From positions 26,396,800-26,460,799 of the forward strand of contig OX457071.1 in NCBI GenBank assembly GCA_949752795.1: 64,000 bases of DNA, given 5' to 3'. Made by a program: the position numbers and the translations under genes. This document shows positions 12,239-23,811 of this stretch, piece by piece. This stretch comes from Hyperoodon ampullatus. Taxonomy: Eukaryota; Chordata; Mammalia; Artiodactyla; Ziphiidae. Each line of letters starts with the position of its first letter. Position 1 is the first letter of the stretch. The notes under the pieces are model-generated. The model had not been told where the DNA came from. It worked only from the letters and a program-made list of their open reading frames with translations, and did not search any database.

Positions 12239-12439
12239 TAGTTTTTTGTTTGAAATTTTAGTTTCTCAAAAATATCTAAAGTTAAAAGACAGATCAAATC
12301 AGGAAAATACATGCCATAATATTATAAAGGAGAATTCTCAACATGTGAAGAATTCATGGAAACTGAATAATGTAAACATATCTAAGAATCAATAGATATA
12401 TGAGAAATGAATATTGGTAAAGTAATTAAACAAGGAAAC

Positions 12440-12781
12440 CATTAGACTGAGATGGCTCTAATACCTTGGCAGCCTAGTAAGCAAAGTGAAACCACCCTAA
12501 GCCAGAGTTGATTCCTATAAATGCCTCAAGTTAAGAAATTGAAAATTAAGACCAACCAGTCACAAACAGCCAAGCAGATTTTCCCAAATAGGCTAACTGC
12601 TTAAGCTATGGCCAAACAATTCCCTTGCTTGTTTCCGCATCTGCTCTATGAAAGCCTTTCCCTTGGCTGCTGCTGGTGAAGCACTGCGAACCACTTCCGG
12701 TTTGGCATTGCCCTATTCAAATTGACGTTTGCTCAAATAAACTCTTCAAAAGTATAATGCGTCTCAGTTTATCTTTTAACA
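12440..12781 (+). mobile_element. Solo LTR-like element
   Basis: The 3' part carries a polyadenylation signal in CTCAAATAAACTC at 12733-12745 followed by GTCTCAGTTTATCTTTTAACA, a typical LTR R/U5 layout. L1-like sequence lies on both sides. Exact 5' edge and family unresolved. Confidence 0.45.
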
Positions 12782-12784
12782 ATA

Positions 12785-13400
12785 TGAATAGCCAACTTAT
12801 GGAAGAGAAATGAGAAAAATGATTCCACATCAATAGTCATTTTAAAAGTGCAAATTGAAATAATAATAAGATTTATTTTCACATATCTGAGTAGCAAAAA
12901 CATTTTTTTAATGTTAATTATCTTGGTAAGGCGATGGGAAAACATACATTCTCCTACGTTTGTGGGCATATAAATTAGTACAACTTTCTGGAAGCAATTT
13001 ATCAATTTTTAAGAGCGTTATTCTCTTGCTCAAATAATAGCTAATTCTAGTGATCTACCCTAAAGAAATGGTCAGAAATGTGGTCAAAGATTTATATAAA
13101 AAGATGTTCATGGTAGTACTATCATAGCAAAAGCTGTCCAAAAATGAGAAAATGACTAATGAAATTATGGTAGATGCATAATGGAATACCAGTCATTGTT
13201 TAAAAGTATAATCATAGATGTACATCTTTTGACAAAGAATGAGAGTCACAATATATTATTTTGTAAAAGTAAGTATATAGAAATGAAAATAGAGTATAAA
13301 TCAACCATACAAAGATATTCACACAGAGAAATGACTACTAAGGGCCACCCTAAAATATTAATAGTGCTTATCTCTTGGTTGACAGGAGTATAGGTTAGAA
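12785..13400 (+). mobile_element. Old L1 3' region, sense
   Basis: Order of L1 C-terminal ORF2 and 3' UTR is kept in a decayed form: GTGCAAATTGAAATAATAAT, then CTACCCTAAAGAAATGG, ATGTTCATGGTAGTACTATC and ATGCATAATGGAATACCAG. L1-like DNA left of 12440 suggests the LTR split it. Confidence 0.5.
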
Positions 13401-14095
13401 TGCAGATTCCACTCCTGTATAAAGGCCCAAAACTGAGCATAAAGAGTTTTTGGCTGATACAGTGGCTTCACACTTCAGGGACTCGAGCTCCTTCTATCTC
13501 GTTTGTTTAATATCCCTACAATAGTTCACATCTTCTTAATGTGAATGAAGAGTGTTGCCTTCATTCACATCCAAAAAAGTTCAGCCCTGCATTTACATTC
13601 CAGATAGCAGAAAGGAAGGAAGACAGATCATGATGGCTACCCTTCCTCTCTTTAAGGGTACAACTCGAAAACTCCACACATAACATCCACTCATATCCCA
13701 TGGGCCAGAGCTTAAACACATGGCCACATGCAGGTATAAGTGAGGCTGAAAAATGAAGTCATACGTTGGATGATTTTGTGATTAACCAAAAAGTCTATTA
13801 CTGTGTAAAAAGGAATAACAGAATATTAGGAGACAATTTCTGCCACAGTCTACTTCTTTGGCCACCTCAAGACCTATGTGTTCTTTTCTTCACATACATA
13901 GAACACGTTCACCCACTTCTCAAAAGAGGCAACCCCAAAATTTCATCTAGTTGTTAAATGTAGCATGAAGTCTAGGAATTCTGGGAGAGCTCAGTCCTCT
14001 CCATCAGATTGAGGTCCTACAAAATAAAAGACAAGTTACCTTCCTCCTCCACCTAACACACATAATATACAATGGTTGGATAGAAACGGGGCGGC
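13401..14095. other. Unassigned; possible ancient repeat
   Basis: The stretch around 13580-13760 (for example CATGGGCCAGAGCTTAAACA) resembles a common old mammalian interspersed family that I cannot name with confidence. No gene. Confidence 0.35.
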
Positions 14096-15382
14096 TGCAT
14101 CAAAAATTCCCATTCATACAGTTGCTCCCAATAAAATAAAACTTACCAAATCATGTACACAATCTGTATGCTGAAAATTAAAATGCTCATGACAGATATC
14201 AAAGGAGACAAAGAAATGGAGAGATAGACTGTATTCATGGACTGAAAGACTCAACGCAATAAAGATTCAATTCACCCCAAATTGATTTATAAGCTTAATG
14301 CTCCTATCAAAATCTCAGCAAGGGAATCTTGTCTATGTTTTTGCAGACAGAGACAAACTTACTTATTCTAAAATTTGTATGGAAAGGCACAGGTGCTAGA
14401 ATAGCTAGTACGTTCTTGAAAAATAAGAATAAAATGGGAGGAATTACTCTATCCAATATCATGGCTTACAATATAGCTATACAATCAAGATAGTTTGGTG
14501 TTGGCAGAGAGATAGACACATAGACCAAAATAAAAGAATAGAGGGCTTCCCTGGTGGCGCAGTGGTTGAGAGTCCGCCTGCCGATGCAGGGGACACGGGT
14601 TCGTGCCCCGGTCCGGGAAGATCCCACATGCCGCGGAGCGGCTGGGCCCATGAGCCATGGCCGCTAAGCCTGCGCGTCCGGAGCCTGTGCTCCGCAACGG
14701 GAGAGGCCACAACAGTGAGAGGCCCATGTACCGCAAAAAAAAAAAAAAGAATAGAGAAATTATAAATAGACCCACGCAGATATTTCCAACTGATTTTTGA
14801 CAAAGACGCAAAAGCAATTCAATGGAAGAAGGCTAGCCTTTTAACAAAATTATGGTAGCACAATTTGACATCCATAGACAAAGAAAAAGAAAGAACTCAA
14901 CCTAAACCTTACACATTATGAAAATTAACTCAAAGGGATCCCAGATTAAATGTATAATATAAAACTGTAAAATTTTAGAAAAAACATAGGATAAAATCTT
15001 CAGGATCTAGGTCTAGTCAAAGAATTCTTAAACTTAACACCAAGCCATGATCCCTGAAAGGAAAAATTTATGTTAGACCTCATCAAAATTTAAAACTTTT
15101 GCTCCATGAAAGTCCCTGTTAAGAAGATAAAAAAGACAAGCTGCAAATTGGGAGAAAATATTTGCAAAACACAAATCCTACAAAGAACTAGTATCTAAAA
15201 TACACAAGGAACCCTCAAAACTCAGCAGTGAAAAAAACAATCCAATCAAAAAATGAGCTAAAGACATGAACAAACACTTCATGGAAGAGAAAATATTTGT
15301 GGGAAAGAAACACATGAAAAGAAGTTCAACATCACTAGCCATTAGGGAAGTGCAAATTAAAACCACAATGAGGTATCACTAC
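14096..15382 (+). mobile_element. L1 ORF2 3' half, sense, split by SINE and LTR
   Basis: Recognisable ORF2 C-terminal sequence in sense, for example GACAAAGACGCAAAAGCAAT, AAATATTTGCAAAACACAAAT and AGTGCAAATTAAAACCACAATG. It is interrupted at 14544 by a SINE and at 15383 by an LTR, and resumes at 16170. Confidence 0.8.
14544..14744 (+). mobile_element. CHR-2-type SINE
   Basis: Complete SINE with perfect 12-bp duplication AAAAGAATAGAG at 14532-14543 and 14745-14756, inside an older L1. The body is very close to the group consensus, suggesting relatively recent insertion. Confidence 0.96.
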
Positions 15383-16169
15383 TGCAATATTGTGATTTAT
15401 AGGAAAAATATATATTTGATCTTCATTCACAGTTCCTGGTTCACAGCTTACAAAATCCTTGAAATCTCCCCAGTGATCAGAGCAATGGAATAATAGTTGG
15501 TCTCTTGTCCTCAGTTCCCACCCAAAGGTGGGGGGCTGGTTGCAGGAGAATCAACCATGTGATTAGGGGGTTGGCAATTTCAGTCTCACCCCTGATTCCC
15601 AGGTAGGGGAGAAGGGCTGGAGGTTGTATCAGTTGCGTTGACCAATAACTTGATCAATCATGACTACCTAACGAAGCCTCCATAAAAACCAAAAAGGACA
15701 GATTTTTGGCCTTTTTTGGAGAGCTTCTACACAGCGGAACCAGAATTCTTCTGTGTGCCACACGTTCCACGAGGAAAGAAGCTACTTAGTTTGAGACCTC
15801 ACCCTATGAATCTCTTTGTCTGGCTGCTGATTCCTGTCCTTTAATATCTTTTTATAAAAAAATCAGTAATCTAGTGAGTAAATAGGTTTTACAGAGTTCT
15901 GTGAACCATTCTAGCAAATTAATCGAACCCAAAGAGGGGTCATGAGAACCTCTGATTTATAGCCAGAAATAGAGGTAACAACCTGGACTTGTGGCTGGTG
16001 TCTGAAGTAGAGGGCGGCCTTGTGGGACTTGAGCCCTTTTCCTGTGGAATCTGATTCTATCTCTGGTAGATAGCTTCAGAATTGAGTTGAATTCTTGGAC
16101 ACCAGCAGGGTGTTGGTGTGGGGAAGCCTCCACATGATTTAAAATTGGGTTTGGGAACCCTTTTCCAGT
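15383..16169 (+). mobile_element. Solo LTR inside an L1
   Basis: A 787-bp block interrupts L1 sequence that is continuous across it, and ACTAC is repeated at 15378-15382 and 16170-16174, as expected for a retroviral LTR. It starts with TG; the right edge is less clear. The interior shows LTR-like phrases (CCATTCTAGCAAATTAATCG, AGAGGGCGGCCTTGTGG). No internal retroviral genes remain. Confidence 0.65.
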
Positions 16170-16706
16170 ACTACATGTTTATCAGAATGTCTAAAATAAA
16201 AATAAAAAATAATGACAACCCTACATGCTGAAGAGGAGGTGGAAAAACTGGACTATTCACACGCTGCTAGCAGGAATATAAAATGGTATAACTGTTCTGA
16301 AAAATGGTCTGGCAGTTTCTTACAAAACTACATTTGCAATGCAACTACCATATGACCCAGCAATTGGGCATTTATCCCAGAGAAATGAAAACTTAAGCTC
16401 ATACATATTTGTAGAAGCTTTACTAATAATAGCCCAAAACTGGAATCAGCCCAGGTGTCCTTCAACTGGTGAATGGTTAAACAAACTGTGGTACATCCAT
16501 ACCAGGGACTACTACTCAGCAATGAAAAGGAACATCACTGATACATGCAACAACTCTACTGGCTCTTCAGAGCATTATGTTGAGTAAATAAAGTCAATCC
16601 TAAAAGGTTACATCCTGTATGATTTCACTTATACAGCATTCTTAAAATGACAAAATAATAGAAATGAAGAACAGATTAGTGGTTGCCAGGGGTTAGGGAT
16701 GGTATT
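16170..16706 (+). mobile_element. L1 ORF2 end/3' UTR, continuation
   Basis: Continues the L1 from 15382 with TCAGAATGTCTAAAATAAAA, ACTACCATATGACCCAGCAA and GGTGTCCTTCAACTGGTGAA. Confidence 0.8.
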
Positions 16707-17170
16707 TTTAGTGTTTATGGCAACTCTATTCATAATAGCCAAAACCTGAAAACAACCCAAATGTCTATCAACAGGAGAATGAATGAACAAATTGAGGTAT
16801 ATCCATACAATAGAATACTAGTTCACAATTTAAAAAGGACTACAATACACACAACAACATAGGTGGACTTCAAAAACATTGTTAAGTGAAAGAAGTCACA
16901 CATCTGTTTCTATGAAATGGAAACCAGGTTCCATTTACATGAAATCCAAATAGCAGCAAAATTAATCTACAGAAGTAGGTGTGGAGGTGGGAGCAGAAAG
17001 AGGCAGAAAGGGGCATGTGGGAACTTTCTGGCATGATTAGAATTATATCTTCTTCTGGTAGTGGTTACAAAAGTCTATACAATTGTCAAAACTCATTGAA
17101 CTGGACACTTAGAATCTATTTATATCATGTAATTTTATATCAATATTTATATCATGCTAATTAAAAATCT
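16707..17170 (+). mobile_element. Second L1 3'-end segment overlapping the first
   Basis: At about 16715 the sequence returns to an L1 stage already passed (CTATTCATAATAGCCAAAAC, compare 16421-16440), then proceeds to the 3' UTR (ACTCATTGAACTGGACACTT). This is either an L1 tail inserted next to the first or an internal duplication. Confidence 0.65.
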
Positions 17171-17173
17171 TTT

Positions 17174-17389
17174 GTTTGTTTGTTTTGTTTTGTTTTTGCA
17201 GTACGCAGGCCTCTCACTGTTGTGGCCTCTCCCATTGTGGAGCACAGGCTCCAGACGTGCAGGCTCAGCGGCCGTGGCTCACAGGCCCAGCCGCTCAGCG
17301 GCGTGTGGGATCTTCCCGGACCAGGGCATGAACCCGTGTCCCCTGCATCGGCAGGCTGACTCTCAACCACTGTGCCACCAGGGAAGCCC
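17174..17389 (-). mobile_element. CHR-2-type SINE, antisense
   Basis: Reverse complement of the SINE, from a degenerate (TTTG)n head-side tail to GGGAAGCCC. AATCT occurs at both edges but is too short to be firm as a duplication. Confidence 0.92.
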
Positions 17390-17534
17390 AATCTATTTTT
17401 TTAATGTAACTGATTGTGAGGTTAAATTGAGAGCCAATCTCCACATGACTTCACTCTGGTATCTCCACAGTCTAGGACTGTTGCCTTCCTGAGCCTCCAG
17501 CTGGATTCAGATAACTCCATGTTCATTTCATAGC

Positions 17535-17605
17535 CCTTGAGTTATTCATTCATTCAGTAAACATTTCTTGAATCCCTACTATGTGCCAGGCACATTCTGT
17601 AGGCA
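17535..17605 (-). mobile_element. L2 3' tip, antisense
   Basis: TTCATTCATTCAGTAAACAT followed by CTACTATGTGCCAGGCACAT is the reversed L2 3' terminus. Confidence 0.65.
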
Positions 17606-18425
17606 CATTCTTCTCTCTTCCAACATCTCAAGGTTGGTGGAATCTGGAAAGAGAACTAGTTTGGGAACAGTGCCCTGACAGTCCTGACCCACGTCATCCT
17701 CCTGAGCCCGGAAAGAAAGACTGCAGTCTCGCTAAAGAGCAGAGAGGCCCAACAGACGCATGTTGCTTCATGTCCTTTTATTGTAACTGGTGACTAACTA
17801 GACACATGCCATTAAATATATTACTACCTCCTGTAGCATATGCAACAGCTGAGCACATCCACGAGCCCTGTGGGCTGCTTAAGAACAGCAGAAATTCCCC
17901 ACAGAACTCCAGAGCAGAAGAATGTCAAAGATGCCAGGTCCTGCCTTAGAAAGACAGATGAAGTTTTCAAAGCTTCTTTGCCTCTCCCCCTCTCTTCTCC
18001 TTTTGTTTTCCTTTGTTTTCTTTTGCTTTTTCATCCTTTCCAAAACAAGTCTACTCTCGCTTCTCATTTCCCATCTTGTTTTTAAAATAATTTGAATATC
18101 ATAAAATAAAATCATATTTAAAGTTGGAAATGTCCTTTACAGGGTCTTACTCCTCTAAAAGGAGGCCCTGATAGATGAACATATTTTCATAATAAATAAA
18201 ACCACATAGGGAGGATCCCAACATGAAAAGAAAGCATAAAATACAAATTTTGAAAAAAGAAGACAAATCAGGGCAATATAGTTGAAAAGAAATAGTGACC
18301 TTCTATCAAAGCTTAAAATGAGAAGCTAAAAAGGGTAAAACTTTTAATATCATTATGAACAATGTCATACACTGGAACTGTAGAAAGAGTGATCCATTCC
18401 CCTAGTATGGAATAATTCTAAGTTT
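17606..18425. other. Unassigned intergenic sequence
   Basis: No recognised gene or repeat. It contains a pyrimidine-rich CT/TTTTG tract at 17975-18035. Confidence 0.45.
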
Positions 18426-18434
18426 TAAAAGCAG

Positions 18435-18663
18435 GGGCTTCCCTGGTGGCGCAGTGGTTAAGAGTCCGCCTGCCGATGCAGGGGACACGGGTTCGTGCCC
18501 CGGTCCGGGAAGATCCCACATGCCTCGGAGCGGCCAGGCCCGTGAGCCATGGCCACTGAGCCTGCGCGTCCGGACCCTGTGCTCCGCCAACAGGAGAGGC
18601 CACAACAGTGAGAGACCCGCATACGGCAAAAAAATAATAATAATAAAATAAAATAAAATAAAA
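18435..18663 (+). mobile_element. CHR-2-type SINE with (AATAA)n tail
   Basis: Complete SINE with TAAAAGCAG at 18426-18434 and 18664-18672 as target-site duplication, and an AATAA/AAAAT microsatellite tail. Confidence 0.95.
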
Positions 18664-18672
18664 TAAAAGCAG

Positions 18673-19795
18673 AGGTAATGTTTAACAATAACAAAAACTG
18701 CCAATGAAAGATATGAGTGTAATACTATCAGTAATTTCAAAGGGTAGATGTGAAATCAGATATAATTAAAGTTTCAGGAAACATAACATGCCAAGACATA
18801 ATTATAAGCAGTAGTTTCTTAATACTTGGCTTATTCACATATTTAGGAGGTAAGCATTCCCACAGAACATGGCACAAGGTCTTAATAACTTGCTTTGATG
18901 ATTGGACAGTAACTGAATCATGGATAGAACCTAGATTTTCTAGCTCTTGGTGTCATGGCCTGGCTCCAGACTAGAGAAATATACCTTGTCCTTTTAAGAC
19001 TCAACTTTGCATCTAAGAGTTCTCTAAATGATTTCATGGATCACCTCTAGCCAACAGCAACTTAAATAGCACTTCCCATTGTACCAAGCTAGCAGCTTTT
19101 CTAAGCAATATCTTTGTTACTCATTTCTCATTTGACTCAAAGGAGATCATTTAATATCGAATTTTTAAAATACTTTTGTGCTGTTAGGATCCAAGCCATG
19201 AATTCAAAAAGGTTAAATCAGCTTATAATTTTTTAAAGAAAAAAATCAGGAGCTTATGTTTTAATATGTAAAATACAATAAAGCCATTCTCAGATCATAA
19301 TATCAGTATTGATTTTTGGATTAGTTGTTGTAGATAATCATCCAAAGAGCTCAGAGACCCCCAAATCATTCTACAGGAGGCAAACTATCGGTTTCTTTAG
19401 AATCTTCTTGTTCATGCCCAGCAGGAGACCATGCCCTAAATAGGGACAGAAAGCTTGCCTTAATAAACTCAATATTTCATAGAAGCCAAAGATTGGATTA
19501 TTTAATCTAATAGGAAACAAGCATTACAAGAATATAGGAAAGGAGCACAACCTGCGGTATTGCTTGTGTTACCACTCATTTTACTAAACAGAATTCTGGC
19601 CCAATAGTGCCAGCCTGAAACAACAGTGGCATAATTTTGAAACCGATGCCTTGGAAGACACCACTGTATAGGAATTCTCACTCAGGTTAATTTAATCTCT
19701 CCCTAAGATTTCTTATTTTTCTCTCTTATCTGTAAACACAGTAAGTAATAAGAATGATCATCCAGAAGTTGGTTTACTAGCATTTGTAAGAAAAC
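18673..19795. other. Unassigned intergenic sequence
   Basis: Repeat-poor AT-rich DNA without recognisable coding potential. Confidence 0.45.
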
Positions 19796-19801
19796 CACCA
19801 A

Positions 19802-19899
19802 GGGCTTCCCTGGTGGTCCAGTGATTGTGACTCCATGCTTCCAAATCAGGGGGCACGGGTTTGATCCCTGGTTGGGGAAGTTCCACATACCGTGCAGTG

Positions 19900-19931
<32 letters not shown>
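19802..19931 (+). mobile_element. Short CHR-1-like SINE
   Basis: A roughly 100-bp tRNA-derived SINE (GGCTTCCCTGGTGGTCCAG, GGTTTGATCCCTGG box B) with a pure A tail of about 28. Lacks the longer 3' part of the other copies. Confidence 0.88.
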
Positions 19932-20484
19932 GAATTCCATGTAATTTACACAACGTATATAAATCTATCAAAGTTGTTGACGTGGGTAATTCTGCAAGAA
20001 AGGAAGGAGTAATAATAAGACCAAGGGGTCACTGGTATAGATGTTAATCAGTTCAACACTATCCCATTCTGCTTTAAGAGTGAATAATCTATTTCTTACT
20101 GATTACTGGGAGATAATCTACTTTAAAAGTCCACACTTTGTAAAGTTGTAATCTAAATCAAAAAATATGGACACATAGAAACGACCAGAAACAGTACTAT
20201 TTCACATAGATAATTTCAGGAAAATGGGGATACTTCAGCTTTCCTAGTAAAATACCGTCAAGATTCTACAAGACAGAAGACAGTAGTAGAATAACAACAT
20301 TACCAGGCAGAGGAGGGCCATGGTAACACTTACATACAAGATGCTTTCCAAAAAGAGCAATACCCTCTTCAAGAATCTTCCTGGATTAATTCTAGGTCAG
20401 GTTGATTTTCCTAGCATCCCATCAACATTTATATATTGGTCTAGAAAAGTTGTGATCAAGGCAAAATGTCTACATGTATGTTAT
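19932..20484. other. Unassigned intergenic sequence
   Basis: Nothing recognised. Confidence 0.45.
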
Positions 20485-20745
20485 ATTTCTTTCTAATGGA
20501 AAGGCAGAGTTTTGATATAAGAGAGACCAGACTTTGAATCCTGGTTTAACTCTAATAAGCAGTATGATATTGAACAACTGACTTTTCCCATCTGTAAACA
20601 GGGATAGTACCTGTTTCAGGGGCTTGTCGTATGGCTTTTTTTGGGGGGGGAATAACATTTTCATGTTATTATTATTCATAAGCCAGTGGTTGGTAGAGAG
20701 TGGATACGTTATAAATATTAGTTCCCTGTCTTTTCCCCTCATGCT
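20485..20745 (+). mobile_element. MIR SINE relic
   Basis: MIR order: CCAGACTTTGAATCCTGG, CAACTGACTTTTCCCATCTG, TAAACAGGGATAGTACCTG. Confidence 0.68.
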
Positions 20746-20966
20746 GAGAATCAAGGTTTCTATAACTTTTCTGATTCCTCCACAACTTAAAGAATTCTAC
20801 ATACAATGGACACTCAATAATTGCTGAGTGATGACATCAAAATATCTCAGCAAGACTGAATATGCAGGTTTTAGCCACTGCTACCTCCCTGTAAACCGGA
20901 ATTCTACAGTGTGATTACAACTATAGATACACAAAAAGGGTTAATGATCAAATTAAAAAGCATAGA

Positions 20967-21317
20967 GGGCTTCCCTGGAGGCGCAGTGGTTAAAAATCTG
21001 CCTGCCAATGCAGGGGACATGGGTTCGAGCCCTGGTCTGGGAAGATCCCACATGCCGCGGAGCAACTAAGCCCGTGCACCACAACTGCTGAGCCTGGGCT
21101 CTAGAGCCCGCGGGCCACAACTACTGAACCCGTGTGCCACAGCTACTGAAGCCCGCATGCCTAGAGCCTGTGCTCCACAACAGGAGAAGCCACCGCAATG
21201 AGAAGCCCGTGCACCACAATGAAGAGCAGTCCCCGCTCGCCACAACTAGAGAAAGCCCGCACTCAGCAACGAAGACCCAGTGCAGCCAAAAATAAAATTA
21301 ATTAATTAATTAAAGGA
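20967..21317 (+). mobile_element. Long-form CHR SINE (about 330 bp)
   Basis: Has the shared tRNA-like head then the long body with repeated CCACAACTACTGAGCC-type units, ending CCAGTGCAGCCAAAAATAAA and an ATTA tail. Flanks AAAAAGCATAGA (20956-20967) and AAAAAGCAATAGA (21319-21331) resemble a duplication with one indel. Confidence 0.93.
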
Positions 21318-21334
21318 AAAAAAGCAATAGATAT

Positions 21335-21885
21335 CTATGGCTTATATTGAAACAAATTTTAACGGTTCTAGAAAAAAATTTTTGAATTGGTTATGTAAGA
21401 TCAAGAGCTCTCCCTCCTCCCCTCATACCTAAGTTAAATAGTGCCCAAATATATAAACATATAGTAGACTAACAATACAATTCAATATTGATTTGTTCGT
21501 TCAAAACACATAAAAAGCAAACCTTATGGAGAGTTTTACGATGTTAATAGTTTGCCTAATCACATCATTTGGCATACAACACTTTATTTTAAAACGAGCA
21601 TAAAAAAATCAATATTCTCTCCCTGCACTATCTGTATGCTGCCTCCACACTATGCACTAAATTTTCCAACAGTAATTTCAAATCAAAACTGCATCAAAGA
21701 GCCACCTACATTGGCTTCATTCGGACTTGCCATGAGATTATTGTTACAATACAAGCTACATTTGCATACATTAAAATACAGCAGAAAAGGTAACCACTCT
21801 GCATGCCAAATAGTTGTTTTTCCTAAACTTAAATATCTCAGGTGGTTCGCTTTTATTCCCCAAGCCCCTAAGGTTATTTTTCTAC
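21335..21885. other. Unassigned intergenic sequence
   Basis: No gene or confident repeat. Confidence 0.45.
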
Positions 21886-21900
21886 ATTAAAAATTGCCTG

Positions 21901-22089
21901 GGCTTCCCTGGTGGCACAGTGGTTGAGAGTCCGCCTGCCGATGCAGGGGACACAGGTTCGTGCCCCGGTTCAGGAAGATCCCACATGCCAATGAGCGGCT
22001 GGGCCCGTGAGCCATGGCCGCTGAGCCTGCGCGTCCGGAGCCTGTGCTCCGCAACGGGAGAGGCCACAACAGTGAGAGGCCCGCGTACC

Positions 22090-22130
<41 letters not shown>
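21901..22130 (+). mobile_element. CHR-2-type SINE with A39 tail
   Basis: Complete SINE near group consensus, a pure A tail of about 39 bases (22092-22130), and duplication AAAAATTGCCTG at 21889-21900 and 22126-22137. Confidence 0.96.
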
Positions 22131-22133
<3 letters not shown>

Positions 22134-22137
22134 CCTG

Positions 22138-23230
22138 CATCCCAGGCAATTATTTGCAAAAACGCGAATCAACAATACCTTTGCTTATTCGCAATACTGT
22201 CTCTATTTTTCTATGTCTGTTTTCAAGCTACACGGCTGCCATGAAAGTTGAATCTTTACAAGTTCATGTTCTCCTGCTGTTTCCCTCTCACCTCAAGTCA
22301 GCCTCCTCTGTTGCAAAGGGTATGGGCTAATGATCCAAGTCACAAGTGAGTAAGTATATAGAAGAAAACATGAAAAGGCTATAATCACATTAATGAAACG
22401 AGGAAGGGAGGTTTCAGGCAGAAAGTCTTCCAAGTTTTGAGTCATTCACACTACCTCTTCTACCTACTCCTAATCAATGCCAGTCTCCCACCTACAGCCT
22501 GGTTGATCCAGGGCCACAAGCTTGTAGATGTTCATACGTGGAAATTGTTATTCATTAAATACACTGTTCTATTTTAAACCACACCTCTTACTGCAGGCAG
22601 GTGTTTGCCTGAAGGTAGGTCATTGAAAGTCAGTGCAAATGAAGGCAGTTCCACAGTAGGGAAAAAATTAACTTGGGGAACTCTGTGGGCACAGGTCTTT
22701 CTCAAAGCAGCACCAGTGGTGCTCTTTAGGATGTAGCCCCATCACCCAGGTGCTGAGCCAAAGCCTCCAGACTAATTACTGAGAGTGAAGGCTCTCCCAG
22801 TAGATGGCTCCCATGGTGATTTACACGGACTCTGGGCTACCATCACTGTAAACGAAAATAAGAAGGGTTACAGTGAGAGACACAGGATACCCTGTACAGT
22901 ATGGTAACTACCTTGCTAGTCACTATTCTACCTTGAGTAACATTCACTAGAAACTGTCAAACACAAATCACATTAGAGGAGACACTACCCCTAACTAACC
23001 CTATCTTACGAGCTCTTGAAAGTCACAGAGAATATAGAGTTGAATGCTTGAGTTTCTGGGGAACCTGAGTCTTAAGTTCCATAGAGAATGCAACCTCCTT
23101 TCTCTAGTCTCGGGGGCTCCTGGCTCAGATGAAGACATTGCTGTAGCTCCCAAACTCCAATTTGAAATTGGAGAATTATAAAAAGCCACAGGGTTGGGAA
23201 GGGGTTCTCTCTGAAGATTTCTCAGCTGGC
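22138..23230. other. Unassigned intergenic sequence
   Basis: Repeat-poor; no coding signal seen. Confidence 0.45.
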
Positions 23231-23236
23231 TCTAGA

Positions 23237-23404
23237 CCACTGGATCTCAAACTTGGCTGTACATTTGGAATCACATGGGGGAGTTTTCAGAAATACTGAG
23301 GCCTTGGGTGTGACCTTCAGAGATTCTGGTTTACTTGGTATGGATGCCTGGGCAGAGTTACTAGACAATTCAATTCTACAGAAAAGTTCAAGAGCTACTG
23401 CACT
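23237..23404 (+). mobile_element. MER5-like hAT relic
   Basis: ACCACTGGATCTCAAACTTG at the start and AATCACATGGGGGAGTTTTC match MER5-type nonautonomous hAT-Charlie elements. Confidence 0.65.
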
Positions 23405-23575
23405 AGACCAGTGGTTCTCAAAATGTAATGTACATGTGAGTCATCTAGGGGTCTTGTTAATTTGATTTGATTCAGCAAGTCTTTGTTGGGGTCTTAGATA
23501 TCACTTTTTTGACAAGTCCCAAATAGCTGCCAAAGCTCCTGACCTGCAGACTGAGCTTTAAGTAGCAAGGCTTTA
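23405..23575 (+). mobile_element. Second MER5-like hAT relic, adjacent
   Basis: ACCAGTGGTTCTCAAAATGT starts another MER5-type copy directly after the first. It is cut at 23575 by a SINE. Confidence 0.6.
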
Positions 23576-23796
23576 GGGACTTCCCTGGTGGTCCATGGGG
23601 TAAGACTCCGCACTCCCAATGCAGGGGGCCCGGGTTTGATCCCTCATTGGGACATTAGATCCCACATGCATGCTGCAACCAAGAGTCCACATGCCGCAAC
23701 TAAGAAGCCCACATGACGCAGTGGAGATCCTGCATGCCTCAACGAAGACTTGCCCCGCCAAAATAAATAAATACATAAATAAATATTTTTTTAAAA
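23576..23796 (+). mobile_element. CHR-1-like SINE, short
   Basis: Starts GGGACTTCCCTGGTGGTCCA, tail AAATAAATAAATAC. Direct repeats AGTAGCAAGGCTTTA (23561-23575) and AGTAGTAAGGCTTTA (23797-23811) differ at one base, so this copy is older than the CHR-2 ones. Confidence 0.92.
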
Positions 23797-23811
23797 AGTA
23801 GTAAGGCTTTA

